64,000 bases of DNA from Metapseudomonas sp043392685 (GCA_043392685.1 JBHZGM010000002.1), one strand, 5' to 3'. Shown: positions 8,121 through 16,803, numbered from the stretch's first letter. Program-made: numbers and translations. The notes: generated from the letters alone by a model not told the origin.

Positions 8121-8160
8121 GCCCCTCTCGCGCTTGCGGGAGAGGGGCCGGAGGAGGGCG
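8121..8160 (+). repeat. Dispersed repeat, CCCTCTC/GAGAGGG family (copy 1)
   Basis: Inverted repeat GCCCCTCTC / GAGAGGGGC (8121-8129 / 8140-8148) followed by a degenerate GGAGGAGGGC. Related copies occur near 16709-16740 and 27896-27930. It lies in the 107-bp gap between the oxidoreductase and leucine dehydrogenase genes and may act as a transcript stabiliser or attenuator. Confidence 0.65.
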
Positions 8161-8204
8161 CTCTTCGACTTGAAACACGCCATCACCGAATCAGAGGAAC
8201 GTCC

Positions 8205-9257
8205 ATGTCCGTCTTCACCCATGTCGAGTTCGATCATCACGAGCAAGTGGTCTTCGGCCACGACAAGGCCACTGGCCTCAAGGCCATTATCGCCATCCAC
8301 AACAGCAACCTCGGCCCGGCCCTGGGCGGCTGCCGCATGTGGCCCTACCTGAATGACGAGCAGGCCCTGCGCGACGTGCTGCGCCTGTCCCGTGGCATGA
8401 CCTACAAATCCGCCCTGGCCAACCTGCCGCTGGGCGGCGGTAAGGCAGTGATCATCGGCGACCCGCATCGCGACAAGAGCGAGGCACTGTTCCAGGCCAT
8501 GGGCGACTTCGTCGACAGCCTGGGTGGCCGCTACATCACCGCCGCCGACTCCGGCACCGGCGTCACCGAGATGCGCATCATGGCCGAGCGAAGCCGCCAT
8601 GTGGCTGGCGCCGGTACCCGCGAAGCCCTGGGCGGCGGCGTGCGAGACGGCAACCCGTCGCCGTCCACCGCCTACGGCACCTTCGTCGGCATCCGCGTGG
8701 CAGCCAAGCATCGCCTCGGCCGTGACGACCTGAGCGGCCTGCGCGTGGCCATCCAGGGCGTCGGCCAGGTGGGCTTCAGCCTGGCGCAGTACCTCAAGGA
8801 AGCCGGCGCGCAGCTGTGGGTCTGCGATATCCACGAAGCCAACGCCCGCCGCGCCGCCGAGCAACTGGGCGCCCAGGTCGTGGGGCAGAACGAGATCTAC
8901 GGCCTGGACGTGGACGTTTTCGCGCCCTGCGCCATGGGTGGCATCATCAACCCGCAGACGCTGGAAGCCCTGCGTGCGCCCATCATCGCCGGCGCCGCCA
9001 ACAACCAGCTGGCCGACGCCGGCCTGGCCGAGGAACTGCGTCGTCGCGGTACCCTCTATGCACCGGACTACGCCATCAACGCCGGCGGTATCATCGACGT
9101 CTGGTACGAGCGCAGCGGCGGCAGCGAGTCCGAACTGCGCAAGCACGTGGAAGGCATCGGCGAGACCCTGCGGGAAATCTTCGTCCGCGCCGACAGCGAA
9201 GGTCGCACCACTACCGCCGTGGCGGACCGCCTGGCCGAAGAGCGCTTCGGACGCTGA
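8205..9257 (+). CDS. ldh: Leucine dehydrogenase (Glu/Leu/Phe/Val dehydrogenase family)
   Basis: This 350-residue cytosolic enzyme has the typical length. It carries the substrate-site motif LPLGGGKAVIIGDP with the catalytic Lys near residue 80, and a Rossmann NAD motif GVGQVGFSLAQYL near residue 185. It deaminates leucine (and valine, isoleucine or phenylalanine) to the 2-oxoacid. It follows the 2-oxoacid:ferredoxin oxidoreductase in the same direction, so the pair would convert amino acid to 2-oxoacid to acyl-CoA. The start ATG has AGAGGAAC upstream. A strong hairpin follows. Confidence 0.92.
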   Translation: MSVFTHVEFDHHEQVVFGHDKATGLKAIIAIHNSNLGPALGGCRMWPYLNDEQALRDVLRLSRGMTYKSALANLPLGGGKAVIIGDPHRDKSEALFQAMGDFVDSLGGRYITAADSGTGVTEMRIMAERSRHVAGAGTREALGGGVRDGNPSPSTAYGTFVGIRVAAKHRLGRDDLSGLRVAIQGVGQVGFSLAQYLKEAGAQLWVCDIHEANARRAAEQLGAQVVGQNEIYGLDVDVFAPCAMGGIINPQTLEALRAPIIAGAANNQLADAGLAEELRRRGTLYAPDYAINAGGIIDVWYERSGGSESELRKHVEGIGETLREIFVRADSEGRTTTAVADRLAEERFGR

Positions 9258-9263
9258 CGGGAG

Positions 9264-9293
9264 TGCCTCGCGGGATAACTGTCCCGCGAGGCA
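9264..9293 (+). terminator. Hairpin after leucine dehydrogenase
   Basis: A perfect 12-bp stem TGCCTCGCGGGA / TCCCGCGAGGCA with a 6-base loop lies just after the stop codon. There is no T-run behind it, so it may be a weak terminator or an mRNA 3' protector. Confidence 0.6.
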
Positions 9294-9365
9294 TGACAAA
9301 TCGCGCGGACGTCGCTAACATGCCGGCCGTCCTCCGGACCTCGCCATCTCCGGCGAGCCCTCCGC

Positions 9366-9442
9366 GTCCCAGTAGCTCAATTGGATAGAGCATCCCCCTC
9401 CTAAGGGGAAGGTTGGTGGTTCGAACCCACTCTGGGACGCCA
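9366..9442 (+). tRNA. tRNA-Arg (anticodon CCT)
   Basis: A complete 77-base cloverleaf: acceptor GTCCCAG / CTGGGAC, D-arm GCTC...GAGC, anticodon stem TCCCC / GGGGA with loop CTCCTAA (anticodon CCT at 9400-9402), T-arm GGTGG TTCGAAC CCACT, discriminator G and encoded CCA. It decodes the rare Arg codon AGG. A short T-run (TTTTT) follows. tRNA-Arg(CCT) genes are common attachment sites for integrative elements, but no integrase lies beside this one. Confidence 0.97.
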
Positions 9443-9559
9443 TTTTTCCTGCATCTTCACCACTCCCCGTCGCTCCATACCGCTTGCCGCCTGTGCTTGC
9501 GACGCCTTGTGCCGCGCGCTTGACTGAAAGATGGGGGCTCACCTCACGGGAGAACTCAG

Positions 9560-9700
9560 ATGCTCAAGCGCTTGATCCCCTTGGTAATGGTGGCGTTGTT
9601 CATCGCGATCAGCGGTTCGTCTTGCGATGGCGGCAGCGGTGGTAGCGGTGGCTCGCAACAGAGCGAGCCCATGGGCGGCGGCGGAGGCGGCGGCTACTAG
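9560..9700 (+). CDS. Small Gly/Ser-rich exported peptide (46 aa)
   Basis: A 46-codon frame with a good ribosome binding site (GGGAG, about 8 bases before ATG) encodes a signal-like N-terminus (MLKRLIPLVMVALFIAISGSSC) followed by a Gly/Ser-rich tail that ends in seven glycines and a tyrosine. The Cys at residue 22 could be lipidated, but GSSC is a poor lipobox. It has its own terminator (9709-9733). No function is known to me; it may be a small lipoprotein or toxin-like peptide. Confidence 0.6.
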   Translation: MLKRLIPLVMVALFIAISGSSCDGGSGGSGGSQQSEPMGGGGGGGY

Positions 9701-9708
9701 TACGAACG

Positions 9709-9733
9709 AGCCCCGCCTGGTGCGGGGCTTTCG
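9709..9733 (+). terminator. Intrinsic terminator after the 46-aa peptide gene
   Basis: Stem GCCCCGC / GCGGGGC (9710-9716 / 9722-9728) with loop CTGGT, followed by TTTCGG. It also faces the end of the minus-strand permease gene at 9737. Confidence 0.75.
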
Positions 9734-9736
9734 GCT

Positions 9737-10816
9737 TCAATCCAGCCGCTTGTGCACCCGCATCACTGCCACGCTGAGCATCACCAGGGTGAACACCGCC
9801 AGCACCACCAGTTCCAGCCAGAGGTCGGCCAGGCCCGCGCCGCGCAGCATGATGCCGCGGGTCAGGCGCAGGAAGTGGGTCAGCGGCAGAGTTTCGGCGA
9901 TCCACTGTGCCGCCACGGGCATGCCGGCGAAGGGGAACATGAAGCCCGACAGGAGTATCTGTGGCAGGAAGGTGAAGAAGGCCATCTGCATGGCCTGGAA
10001 CTGACTGCGCGCGAGGGTGGAGATGAACACGCCCAGGGTCAGGCTGGCGAAGATGAACACCAGCGACGCGCCGTAGAGTTCCAGCAGCGAACCGCGCACC
10101 GGTACCTCGAACAGCCACAGCCCCACCAGCAGGATCACCGTCACCTGCACCAGGCCGATGCCGACGAAGGGCAGCACCTTGCCCAGGGTCAGTTCCCAGG
10201 GGGAAACCGGCGTGGTGATCAGGAGTTCCATGTTGCCGCGCTCGCGTTCGCGCACCAGGGCGATGGCGGTGAACAGCACCATGGTCATGGTCAGGATCAC
10301 GCCGATCAGCCCCGGCACCGTGTTCAGCGGCGCCAGGCGTTCCGGGTTGTAGAAATTCACCACCTGCACGCCGGTCAGGTTGGGCCAGCCGGGCAGGGGA
10401 TAGGCTGCCAGCTGCCGGGCCGAGGCTTGCACCACCTGATCGGAGCCATCCACCACCAGTTGCAGGGGCGGGCGGTCCTTGTGTTGCAGGCGCGCCTCGA
10501 AGTCCGGCGGCACCACCAGGGCGGCGCTGATGCTGCCTTCGCGCAGCAGCTTGTCCAGTTGCTGCGGGGTGGCCAGCCGGTAGCGGTAGTCCAGCACCTG
10601 GCTGGCGCCGAACTCCGCCACCACTTCGCGGGAGCGGGCGGTATTGGCCTGGTCCAGCACGGCGGCGTGCAGGCCGCGCACGTCCATGTTGATGGCGTAG
10701 CCGAAGAGCACCAGTTGCATGATCGGGATGCCGACGATCATGGCGAAGGTCAGGCGGTCGCGGCGCAGCTGGCGGAGTTCCTTGAGGACGATGGCCCCCA
10801 GGCGGCGCAGGTTCAT
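9737..10816 (-). CDS. ABC-2 type exporter permease (YbhR/YbhS-like)
   Basis: This 359-residue inner-membrane permease starts MNLRRLGAIVLKELRQLRRDR. It has one N-terminal membrane helix (about 25-45), a large periplasmic part (about 50-175) and five further helices from about 180. The motif ERERGNMELLITTPVSPWE is typical of ABC-2 permeases. Its ATG overlaps the ATPase stop codon (ATGA), so the two are translationally coupled. The frame is open far upstream, but that part is only the overlapping ATPase in another frame. The E. coli counterpart has two permeases; only one is present here, so a homodimer is inferred. Confidence 0.88.
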   Translation of the reverse strand: MNLRRLGAIVLKELRQLRRDRLTFAMIVGIPIMQLVLFGYAINMDVRGLHAAVLDQANTARSREVVAEFGASQVLDYRYRLATPQQLDKLLREGSISAALVVPPDFEARLQHKDRPPLQLVVDGSDQVVQASARQLAAYPLPGWPNLTGVQVVNFYNPERLAPLNTVPGLIGVILTMTMVLFTAIALVRERERGNMELLITTPVSPWELTLGKVLPFVGIGLVQVTVILLVGLWLFEVPVRGSLLELYGASLVFIFASLTLGVFISTLARSQFQAMQMAFFTFLPQILLSGFMFPFAGMPVAAQWIAETLPLTHFLRLTRGIMLRGAGLADLWLELVVLAVFTLVMLSVAVMRVHKRLD

Positions 10817-11760
10817 GACGAGGCTCCGACCTGCTTCAGCGGGCGGTGGGTGACGGCGACGAAAACGTCTTCGAGGTTGGCGTCGGTGGGTTTCACCTCG
10901 GCTTCGATGCCTTGTTCGGCCAGTTGCCGGGCGATGCGCTCGCGGGCGTCGTCGACGGCGCTGAGCACCCGCAACGTGGCGCCGATCTGCGCCATGGCGA
11001 TAACTTCCCCGGCACCTTGCAGGGCGCGCTGGGCCTGGCGCGGCTGGGCGCACTCGACCAGCAGCGGGCGGCCGGGCAGGGCGGCCATCAGTTCGGCGGG
11101 GCTGCCGTCGGCCACCAAGCGGCCGGCGTCGAGGATGCCGAGGCGGGTGCAGCGCTCGGCTTCGTCCATGTAGTGGGTGGACACCAGCAGGGTGGTGCCG
11201 GCTTCGGCCAGTTCGAACAGCGAATCCCAGAATTCCCGGCGCGACTGCGGGTCCACGGCGCTGGTGGGTTCGTCGAGCAGGAGCAGATCGGGTTTGTGCA
11301 GCACCGCGCCGGCCAGCGCCAGGCGCTGCTTCTGGCCGCCGCTCATGGTGCCGGCGAGCTGCTTGCGGCGGTCCGCCAGCCAGTAGCGTTCCAGCAGTTC
11401 GTCGATGCGCTGGCGCGCCTGGCGGCGGTCCAGGCCCTGGACGGTGGCGAGGAATTCCAGGTTCTCGCCCACCGTGAGGTCTTCGTAGAGGGAGAACTTC
11501 TGGGTCATGTAGCCGATGCGCCGTTTCAGCGCTTCGGCGTCCTGGGGGATGCGGCAGCCGAGCACTTCGATCTCGCCGGCACTGGGCAGCAGCAGGCCGC
11601 AGAGCATGCGGATGGTGGTGGACTTGCCGCAGCCATTGGGGCCGAGGAAGCCGAATACCTCGGCACGGTTGACGTGCAGGTTCAGCCCGTCGACTGCGGT
11701 GAGCTGGCCGAAACGCTTGGTCAGGCCGCTTGCCCGGATCACCGCCTCATTGCTGTTCAT
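10813..11760 (-). CDS. ABC exporter ATP-binding protein (YbhF-like)
   Basis: This 315-residue ATPase has Walker A GPNGCGKST (about residues 39-47), signature MSGGQKQR (about 141-148), Walker B LLLLDEP and the switch His in STHYMDE. The C-terminal 80 residues are an accessory domain common to ABC-2 drug exporters. It energises the permease gene it overlaps, together with the HlyD adaptor whose stop it overlaps by 14 bases. E. coli YbhF has two ATPase halves; this protein has one. Confidence 0.92.
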   Translation of the reverse strand: MNSNEAVIRASGLTKRFGQLTAVDGLNLHVNRAEVFGFLGPNGCGKSTTIRMLCGLLLPSAGEIEVLGCRIPQDAEALKRRIGYMTQKFSLYEDLTVGENLEFLATVQGLDRRQARQRIDELLERYWLADRRKQLAGTMSGGQKQRLALAGAVLHKPDLLLLDEPTSAVDPQSRREFWDSLFELAEAGTTLLVSTHYMDEAERCTRLGILDAGRLVADGSPAELMAALPGRPLLVECAQPRQAQRALQGAGEVIAMAQIGATLRVLSAVDDARERIARQLAEQGIEAEVKPTDANLEDVFVAVTHRPLKQVGASS

Positions 11761-12709
11761 GGCTCACTCGCTCCGCCTGCACTGGCAGGCCGGCGGGCAG
11801 CTTGCGCGCCGCCTCGCCCTTGAGCACCAGCTCGGCGCGATACACCAGGCGGCTGGCGTCTTCGCCGGTCAGGGCGAAATAGGGGGTGAAGCTGGACTCG
11901 CTGGCGATGCTGCGCACGGTCGCGTCGAAGGGCTCTTCCACACCTTCCACTTTCACCTTGAGGGCATCGCCGATGGCGATGTTCGGCCGCACGGAGGCCG
12001 GCACGTAAACCCGCGCGTAAGGCGCATCGCCCACCAGCAGGCTGACCAGCTCGGCATTCAGCGGCGGCTGGTCGCCGGGCTTGAAGGGCAGGGCGTCGAC
12101 CCGGCCGGCGCGGGGCGCGCGCAGACTGAGGTGTTCGCGGGTGACCTTCAACTGCGCCAGGCGGCCTTGGGCGGCTTGGAGCAGCGCGGTGGCCTGCTCG
12201 ATCTGCTCCGGGCGGGTGCCGTTGGTGAGTTCGCGCAACTGGGCATCGGCGTTGTTCACCGCGGCGCTGGCCTGGTCGCGGGTGGCGCGGGCGCGGTCCA
12301 GTTCGGCGATGGCCACCTGGCGGCGCTGGTAGAGGGCCGCGATGCGCTGGAAGTTGCGTTCGGCGTCGGTCAGCTCCGCGCGGTTGCGCTTGAGGATGGC
12401 GCGGGCGGCATCGACTGTCTCGCTGCGGGCGCCGTTGCTGAGTTCGTCGAGCCGCGCCCGGGCCTGGCCGACATCGCCTTCGGCTTCCGTGACGCGGGCG
12501 TCGAGGCGGCGCGGGTCCAGTTCCAGCAACAGCTGGCCTTCCTCCACCAGGTCGCCTTCGGCCACATGCCAGGCGAGGATGGTTTCCGAGGCTTCGGCGG
12601 GCAGGCCGATGCGGTCCCATTCCAGGGTGCCGAGCAGCGCCTGCCGGGCGGGGTCTTCGCAGCCGGCGAGCAGGGTGCAGGCCAGCAGGCAGGGGAGCAG
12701 ATGTTTCAT
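11747..12709 (-). CDS. HlyD/YbhG-type periplasmic adaptor lipoprotein
   Basis: This 320-residue protein begins with a lipoprotein signal (LLACTLLAGC, lipidation Cys at residue 17). It continues with a half biotinyl-lipoyl domain, a long coiled-coil hairpin (about residues 75-200, heptads rich in Ala, Arg and Glu) and a beta-barrel region (about 215-300). In such exporters the adaptor links an inner-membrane ABC pump to an outer-membrane channel. No outer-membrane channel gene accompanies it, so a shared TolC-like protein is likely. It overlaps the TetR gene by 4 bases. Confidence 0.88.
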   Translation of the reverse strand: MKHLLPCLLACTLLAGCEDPARQALLGTLEWDRIGLPAEASETILAWHVAEGDLVEEGQLLLELDPRRLDARVTEAEGDVGQARARLDELSNGARSETVDAARAILKRNRAELTDAERNFQRIAALYQRRQVAIAELDRARATRDQASAAVNNADAQLRELTNGTRPEQIEQATALLQAAQGRLAQLKVTREHLSLRAPRAGRVDALPFKPGDQPPLNAELVSLLVGDAPYARVYVPASVRPNIAIGDALKVKVEGVEEPFDATVRSIASESSFTPYFALTGEDASRLVYRAELVLKGEAARKLPAGLPVQAERVSHEQQ

Positions 12710-13344
12710 GGCTTCACCTCCAGGCCCCGTTCGAGCAGCGCCAGAATGTGTTTCACCATGGCTTCGTCGCCCAGCTCCGGGCTGGTGAAGATGCCACGCC
12801 AGATCGGGCCGGCGGCGTAGGGCAGCATCACCATTCCCACCAGCGAGACCACCAGCAGGCGTGGGTCGATATCGGGATTCAGGCGGCCGCCGGCCTGGGC
12901 CCTGGCGAAGCGCTCGGCCAGCAGCACCGGTACCATCGGCGCGAAGCGGTTGGTGAGCATGTCGCGCAGGGCGCCGCCTTCGCAGAGCACTTCACGCACC
13001 CACAGCGGCGGCAGCCAGGGATTGCGGCTGAGGTTGGCACTCAGGCCGCGGACGAAAGCGCCGACCAGTTCCAGCGGATCGTCGCCGACCTGTTGCAGGC
13101 GCTCGGCCATGCCCTGGAACAGCGGGAGCAGGCGCTCTTCCACCAGCGCATCCACCAGGCGTTCCTTGTTGCCGAAGTAGTAGTTGACCAGGGCTGGGGT
13201 CACACCGGCCTGCTGGGCGATGCCGCGCAGGCTGGCGGCGTGGATGCCGATGCGGGCGAAGGCGTCGGTGGCGGCGTCCAGCAGGCGTTCGCGCTGGAGC
13301 TGGGACTCGCCCGTGGGGCGGCCTGGGGAGCGGGGGCGGGTCAC
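12706..13344 (-). CDS. TetR family regulator (CecR/YbiH-like)
   Basis: This 212-residue protein has an N-terminal TetR helix-turn-helix (residues about 18-65, SLRGIAQQAGVTPALVNYYFGNKERL) and a helical C-terminal ligand domain. It is the first gene of the minus-strand operon TetR - adaptor - ATPase - permease, an arrangement like E. coli cecR-ybhGFSR, where the regulator controls the exporter in response to antibiotics. The AT-rich dyad upstream is its probable operator and could also affect the divergent FUSC gene. Confidence 0.9.
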   Translation of the reverse strand: MTRPRSPGRPTGESQLQRERLLDAATDAFARIGIHAASLRGIAQQAGVTPALVNYYFGNKERLVDALVEERLLPLFQGMAERLQQVGDDPLELVGAFVRGLSANLSRNPWLPPLWVREVLCEGGALRDMLTNRFAPMVPVLLAERFARAQAGGRLNPDIDPRLLVVSLVGMVMLPYAAGPIWRGIFTSPELGDEAMVKHILALLERGLEVKP

Positions 13345-13369
13345 GGTAACTATCTCCGGACAGCTGGGG

Positions 13370-13402
13370 ATGATTTATTTAAATATCCATTTAATTAATT
13401 AA
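13370..13402. promoter_or_regulatory. AT-rich dyad, probable TetR operator
   Basis: ATTTAAATATCCATTTAAT (about 13377-13395) is an imperfect palindrome inside an AT-rich patch that stands out from the 70% GC surroundings, located between the divergent TetR and FUSC genes. An autoregulatory operator is inferred from position only. Confidence 0.5.
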
Positions 13403-13472
13403 CAACCGGAAGCCGACGAACGCAAAAGCTGCCTCTGGACGGAATAATGTTAGCGAGCTAATAATAAGCCTT

Positions 13473-15527
13473 ATGTATGGCCTGCCGACTCCGGCGGGCT
13501 ATCTTCAAATCCACACTCACTCTGCCTGGACCTTGCCTGTGCGCGATACCCTGCGTGCTTTCGTGGCGCCCGATATCCCGGCGCTGCAGTTCGCGATCAA
13601 GACCCTGCTGGGCGGCGCCCTCGCGCTCTGGTGCGCGTTCCGCTTCGACCTCCAGCAACCTCAATGGGCACTGATGACGGCATTCATCGTGGCCCAGCCG
13701 CTGTCCGGCATGGTGGTGCAGAAGGGGCTGGCGCGGCTGTTCGGCACCCTGGTGGGGACGGTCATGTCGGTGGCCATCGTCGGCCTCTTCGCCCAGACGC
13801 CCTGGCTGTTCCTGCTGGCGCTGGCCACCTGGCTGGGCCTCTGCACCGCCGCGTCCACCATGATGCGCAGCGCCTGGTCCTATGCCTTCGTGCTGGCCGG
13901 CTACACGGTCGCCATCATCGGCCTGCCGGCCATCGCCCATCCGCTGACGGTGTTCGACCAGGCGGTGGCGCGCTCCACGGAAATCTGCCTCGGTATCATC
14001 TGCGCCACCTTCACCAGCGCGCTGCTCTGGCCGCAGCGGGTGGAACGCCAGCTGGCCCGCCAGGCGCGGGATGCCTGGCAATGCGGCATCCAGGCGTCGC
14101 TCTCCGCGCTGAAAGGGGAGCGCCAGGAGCGTCAGGGCCTGCTCGGCGTGCTTGGGCGCATAGTCGCCGTGGACGCCCAGCGCGAGCACGCCTGGTTCGA
14201 AGGCAACACTGGCCGCCAGCGCGCGGCGGCGTTGCAGGTGCTCAGCCGCGATCTGCTCAGCCTGTTGCGCCTGGCCCGTGGCGTGGCGCGCCAGTGGCGC
14301 CAGTTGGGGGAGGGCGAGACCGGGCGATTGAGGCCCTGGCTGGAGGAAGTGGAACTGGCCCTGGCCGAGCCCGACGTGGCTCGCCTGGACGATCTGCGCG
14401 ACCGCTTGCTGGCGGCTTCCGAAGACGAGGCGCTGTCCACCGTCCAGCAGTACTGCCTGGGCCGCATGGCGATGGTGATGCACCAGGCCTCTGCTGCCGT
14501 GGCCGCGATGCACGCGGTGGAACAGGGGCAGGCCCCGGCGGATGCGCCACCGCCGCTGTCTACCCACCGTGACCTGCAGACCGCCGCCATCTACGGCCTG
14601 CGCAGCGCACTGGCCTTTCTCGGCCTGTCGGCCTTCTGGCTGGCCACCGCCTGGACCTCCGCTGTCGGTGCGCTGACCCTGACCTGCGTGATCTGCGGCA
14701 TGTTCGCCAGTCGCGAGAATGCCGAGAAGATCGGCATGATGTTCCTGCGCGGCATCCTTTATGCGCTGCCGGTGGCCTTCATCGTTGGCCAGGTGTTCCT
14801 GCCCCAGCTCAGTGGTTTCCCGATGCTCTGCATGGCCCTCGGGGTGCCGCTGTTCATCGGCGCTCTGGGCATGGCCAAGCCGGCCCTGGGGGCGACGGCC
14901 ACCTCGTTCTGCCTGCATTTCATCGTGCTCTGCGCACCGCAGAACCTGATGCGTTTCGATGTCGGGCTGTTCTTCAACGAGGCCATCTCGATGCTGCTGG
15001 GGGTTGGCTTCGCGGTATTCACCTTCCGCCTGATTCCCCTGCGCAATCCGGCGTGGCACGGCCGGCGCCTGCTCAAGGCATCGCTTGCCGACCTGGCGCG
15101 CCTCACTGGCGTGCGGCTGGCCGGTGCGGAGAACTGGTTCGGCGGCCGCATGGCCGATCGCCTGCTGCAACTGGCGCGGCTGTATCCGGTGTTGCCGGAA
15201 CAGAGCCGCAGCCGCTGGGACGACGGCATCGCCAGCCTGGACCTGGGCGACGAACTGCTGCACCTGCGCCGTTGCCTGGCAGCGGCGGACCGCTCACTGG
15301 GCGTCTCCGAGGACCGTTTCCTGCGCAACCTGGAGCGCGTCCTGATGCAGGGGCCGGCGCCCGGTCGCGCCCAGGCCCTCGACGAACCCGTCGGCGAATT
15401 GCTGGAGGCCCTGCGTGGTGCGGGGCGCAGCATCGACCGCCGCCTGGCCCAGGCGGCGCTGTTGCAGTTGCAGCAGAGCTGGCGGCAATGGTGTGAACGA
15501 CAGGAGGCGAGCCATGGGCTTGCGTGA
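13473..15527 (+). CDS. FUSC family inner-membrane exporter (AaeB-like), system 1
   Basis: This 684-residue protein has the FUSC layout: an N-terminal membrane block (about residues 35-170), a cytosolic helical domain (about 180-365), a second membrane block (about 370-530) and a cytosolic tail. Family members (AaeB, YccS, fusaric acid pumps) export aromatic carboxylic acids. It is followed by DUF1656 and HlyD genes in the usual AaeB-AaeX-AaeA grouping. The start ATG lacks a clear ribosome binding site; GTG at 13539 is an alternative. No outer-membrane factor is encoded here. Confidence 0.87.
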   Translation: MYGLPTPAGYLQIHTHSAWTLPVRDTLRAFVAPDIPALQFAIKTLLGGALALWCAFRFDLQQPQWALMTAFIVAQPLSGMVVQKGLARLFGTLVGTVMSVAIVGLFAQTPWLFLLALATWLGLCTAASTMMRSAWSYAFVLAGYTVAIIGLPAIAHPLTVFDQAVARSTEICLGIICATFTSALLWPQRVERQLARQARDAWQCGIQASLSALKGERQERQGLLGVLGRIVAVDAQREHAWFEGNTGRQRAAALQVLSRDLLSLLRLARGVARQWRQLGEGETGRLRPWLEEVELALAEPDVARLDDLRDRLLAASEDEALSTVQQYCLGRMAMVMHQASAAVAAMHAVEQGQAPADAPPPLSTHRDLQTAAIYGLRSALAFLGLSAFWLATAWTSAVGALTLTCVICGMFASRENAEKIGMMFLRGILYALPVAFIVGQVFLPQLSGFPMLCMALGVPLFIGALGMAKPALGATATSFCLHFIVLCAPQNLMRFDVGLFFNEAISMLLGVGFAVFTFRLIPLRNPAWHGRRLLKASLADLARLTGVRLAGAENWFGGRMADRLLQLARLYPVLPEQSRSRWDDGIASLDLGDELLHLRRCLAAADRSLGVSEDRFLRNLERVLMQGPAPGRAQALDEPVGELLEALRGAGRSIDRRLAQAALLQLQQSWRQWCERQEASHGLA

Positions 15528-15720
15528 ATGGTCCCTGGGCGGCGTGTTGCTCAGCCCCTTTCTGCTTTATGCGCTGCTGGCACTGCTGGTGACCGGCGTG
15601 CTGCGCCTTGGCCTGGCGCGAGTCGGGCTGACGCGCTGGATCTGGCACGAGGCGCTGTTCGATTGTGCCCTGTATGTCTGTGTACTGGCCGCGCTGGTGG
15701 CGCTGGCCGGGCACTGGTGA
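15514..15720 (+). CDS. DUF1656 small membrane protein (AaeX-like), system 1
   Basis: This 68-residue protein has two predicted membrane helices and a conserved W-H-E-A-LFD segment, typical of DUF1656. It overlaps the FUSC gene by 14 bases, and its ribosome binding site (AGGAGGCGAG) lies within that gene. Partner of FUSC/HlyD aromatic-acid exporters; precise role unknown. Confidence 0.85.
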   Translation: MGLREWSLGGVLLSPFLLYALLALLVTGVLRLGLARVGLTRWIWHEALFDCALYVCVLAALVALAGHW

Positions 15721-15731
15721 AGGAGAGAAAG

Positions 15732-16586
15732 ATGCGTTCGATGTTGCGTGTGCTGGTCACCCTCAGCCTGGTGGTGGTGGCCCTGGTGGCCGGCTATGGT
15801 CTCTGGCAGCACTACATGCTGGCCCCCTGGACCCGTGATGCGCGGGTGCGCGCCGATGTGGTGGTGATATCGCCGGACGTGTCCGGCTGGGTCATGCAGC
15901 TCAAGGTCCGCGACAACCAGCAGGTGAAGGCCGGCGACCTGTTGCTGAGCATTGATCGCGAGCGCTACCAGGCGGCTCTGGAGAAGGCCCGCGCGGTGGC
16001 CGACACGCGCCTGCACCAGTTGCGCCTGCGTGAACACGAAGCGTCGCGCCGCGCGCACCTGGGGCCCCAGGCCATCAGTGCGGAACTGCGCGAGAACGCC
16101 CAGATCACCGCCGAGGTGGCCCGCGCCGAATTTCGCGAAGCCCAGGCGGAAGTGAAGGTGGCCGAGCTGAACCTGGCCCGCAGCGAACTGCGCGCGCCCC
16201 GCAATGGCCAGGTCACCAACCTGCGCCTGGCCCAGGGCAACTACGTCGGCGCCGGCCAGCCGGTGATGGCGTTGGTGGACGACGGCTCCTTCTACGTCCA
16301 GGCCTATTTCGAGGAAACCAAGCTGCCGCGCATCAAGGTCGGCGCGCCGGTGAAGGTCTGGCTGATGGGCGCGGGCGAACCGCTCGCCGGCACGGTGGAA
16401 AGCATCAGTCGCGGCATCACCGACCGCAACGCGATTCCGGATACCCAGTTGCTGGCCAATGTCGAGCCGACCTTCAATTGGGTGCGCCTGGCCCAGCGGA
16501 TTCCGGTGCGGATCAAGCTGGACAAGGTGCCGGAGGATGTCCAGCTCAGCGCCGGCATGACGGCCAGCGTGACGGTGGAGGAGTAG
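15732..16586 (+). CDS. HlyD/AaeA-type membrane fusion protein, system 1
   Basis: This 284-residue adaptor has one N-terminal membrane anchor (about residues 5-25), the family opening APWTRDARVRADVV, a lipoyl half-motif, a short coiled-coil hairpin (about 80-145) and a barrel ending VEPTFNWVRLAQRIPVRI, a strong hallmark of AaeA/EmrA-like adaptors paired with FUSC pumps. The ATG at 15732 has AGGAGAG 5 bases upstream and is 11 bases after DUF1656. It is the last gene of the operon. It is close in sequence to the adaptor at 33123. Confidence 0.9.
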   Translation: MRSMLRVLVTLSLVVVALVAGYGLWQHYMLAPWTRDARVRADVVVISPDVSGWVMQLKVRDNQQVKAGDLLLSIDRERYQAALEKARAVADTRLHQLRLREHEASRRAHLGPQAISAELRENAQITAEVARAEFREAQAEVKVAELNLARSELRAPRNGQVTNLRLAQGNYVGAGQPVMALVDDGSFYVQAYFEETKLPRIKVGAPVKVWLMGAGEPLAGTVESISRGITDRNAIPDTQLLANVEPTFNWVRLAQRIPVRIKLDKVPEDVQLSAGMTASVTVEE

Positions 16587-16803
16587 GGGGGATTCGCGGA
16601 ATTGGTTCGCTCCCACAGGGAACGTGCAAAGCCTGTTGGGTTTCGTTCCTCTACCCAACCTACGAGGCTGCTATCCGGAACACGACGTGCCCGGCGTGAT
16701 TCACCGCTCACCCTTTGGAAGAGGGGCTGGGGGAGAGGGCAGTGTCGGGCCAGCTCGGTGCTCACCCATTTAGCGAATGAATTCGCAGGAAAAACAGTCA
16801 CCC
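16587..16803. repeat. Mosaic of three dispersed repeats
   Basis: The gap holds fragments of three repeat families: GTTGGG...CCCAAC with CTACG (16634-16664), a degenerate CCCTCTC/GAGAGGG copy (16709-16740) and the palindrome GCGAATGAATTCGC (16773-16786). No gene is visible. Confidence 0.65.

Noticed and set aside
9366..9442. tRNA-Arg as the attachment site of an integrated island
   Set aside because: No integrase gene, no repeat of the tRNA 3' end that I could see, and ordinary housekeeping-type genes on both sides.
16587..16803. CRISPR array or satellite made of the short repeats
   Set aside because: The elements belong to different families, are palindromic and unevenly spaced, and no cas genes are present. 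No CRISPR array was found in the window.
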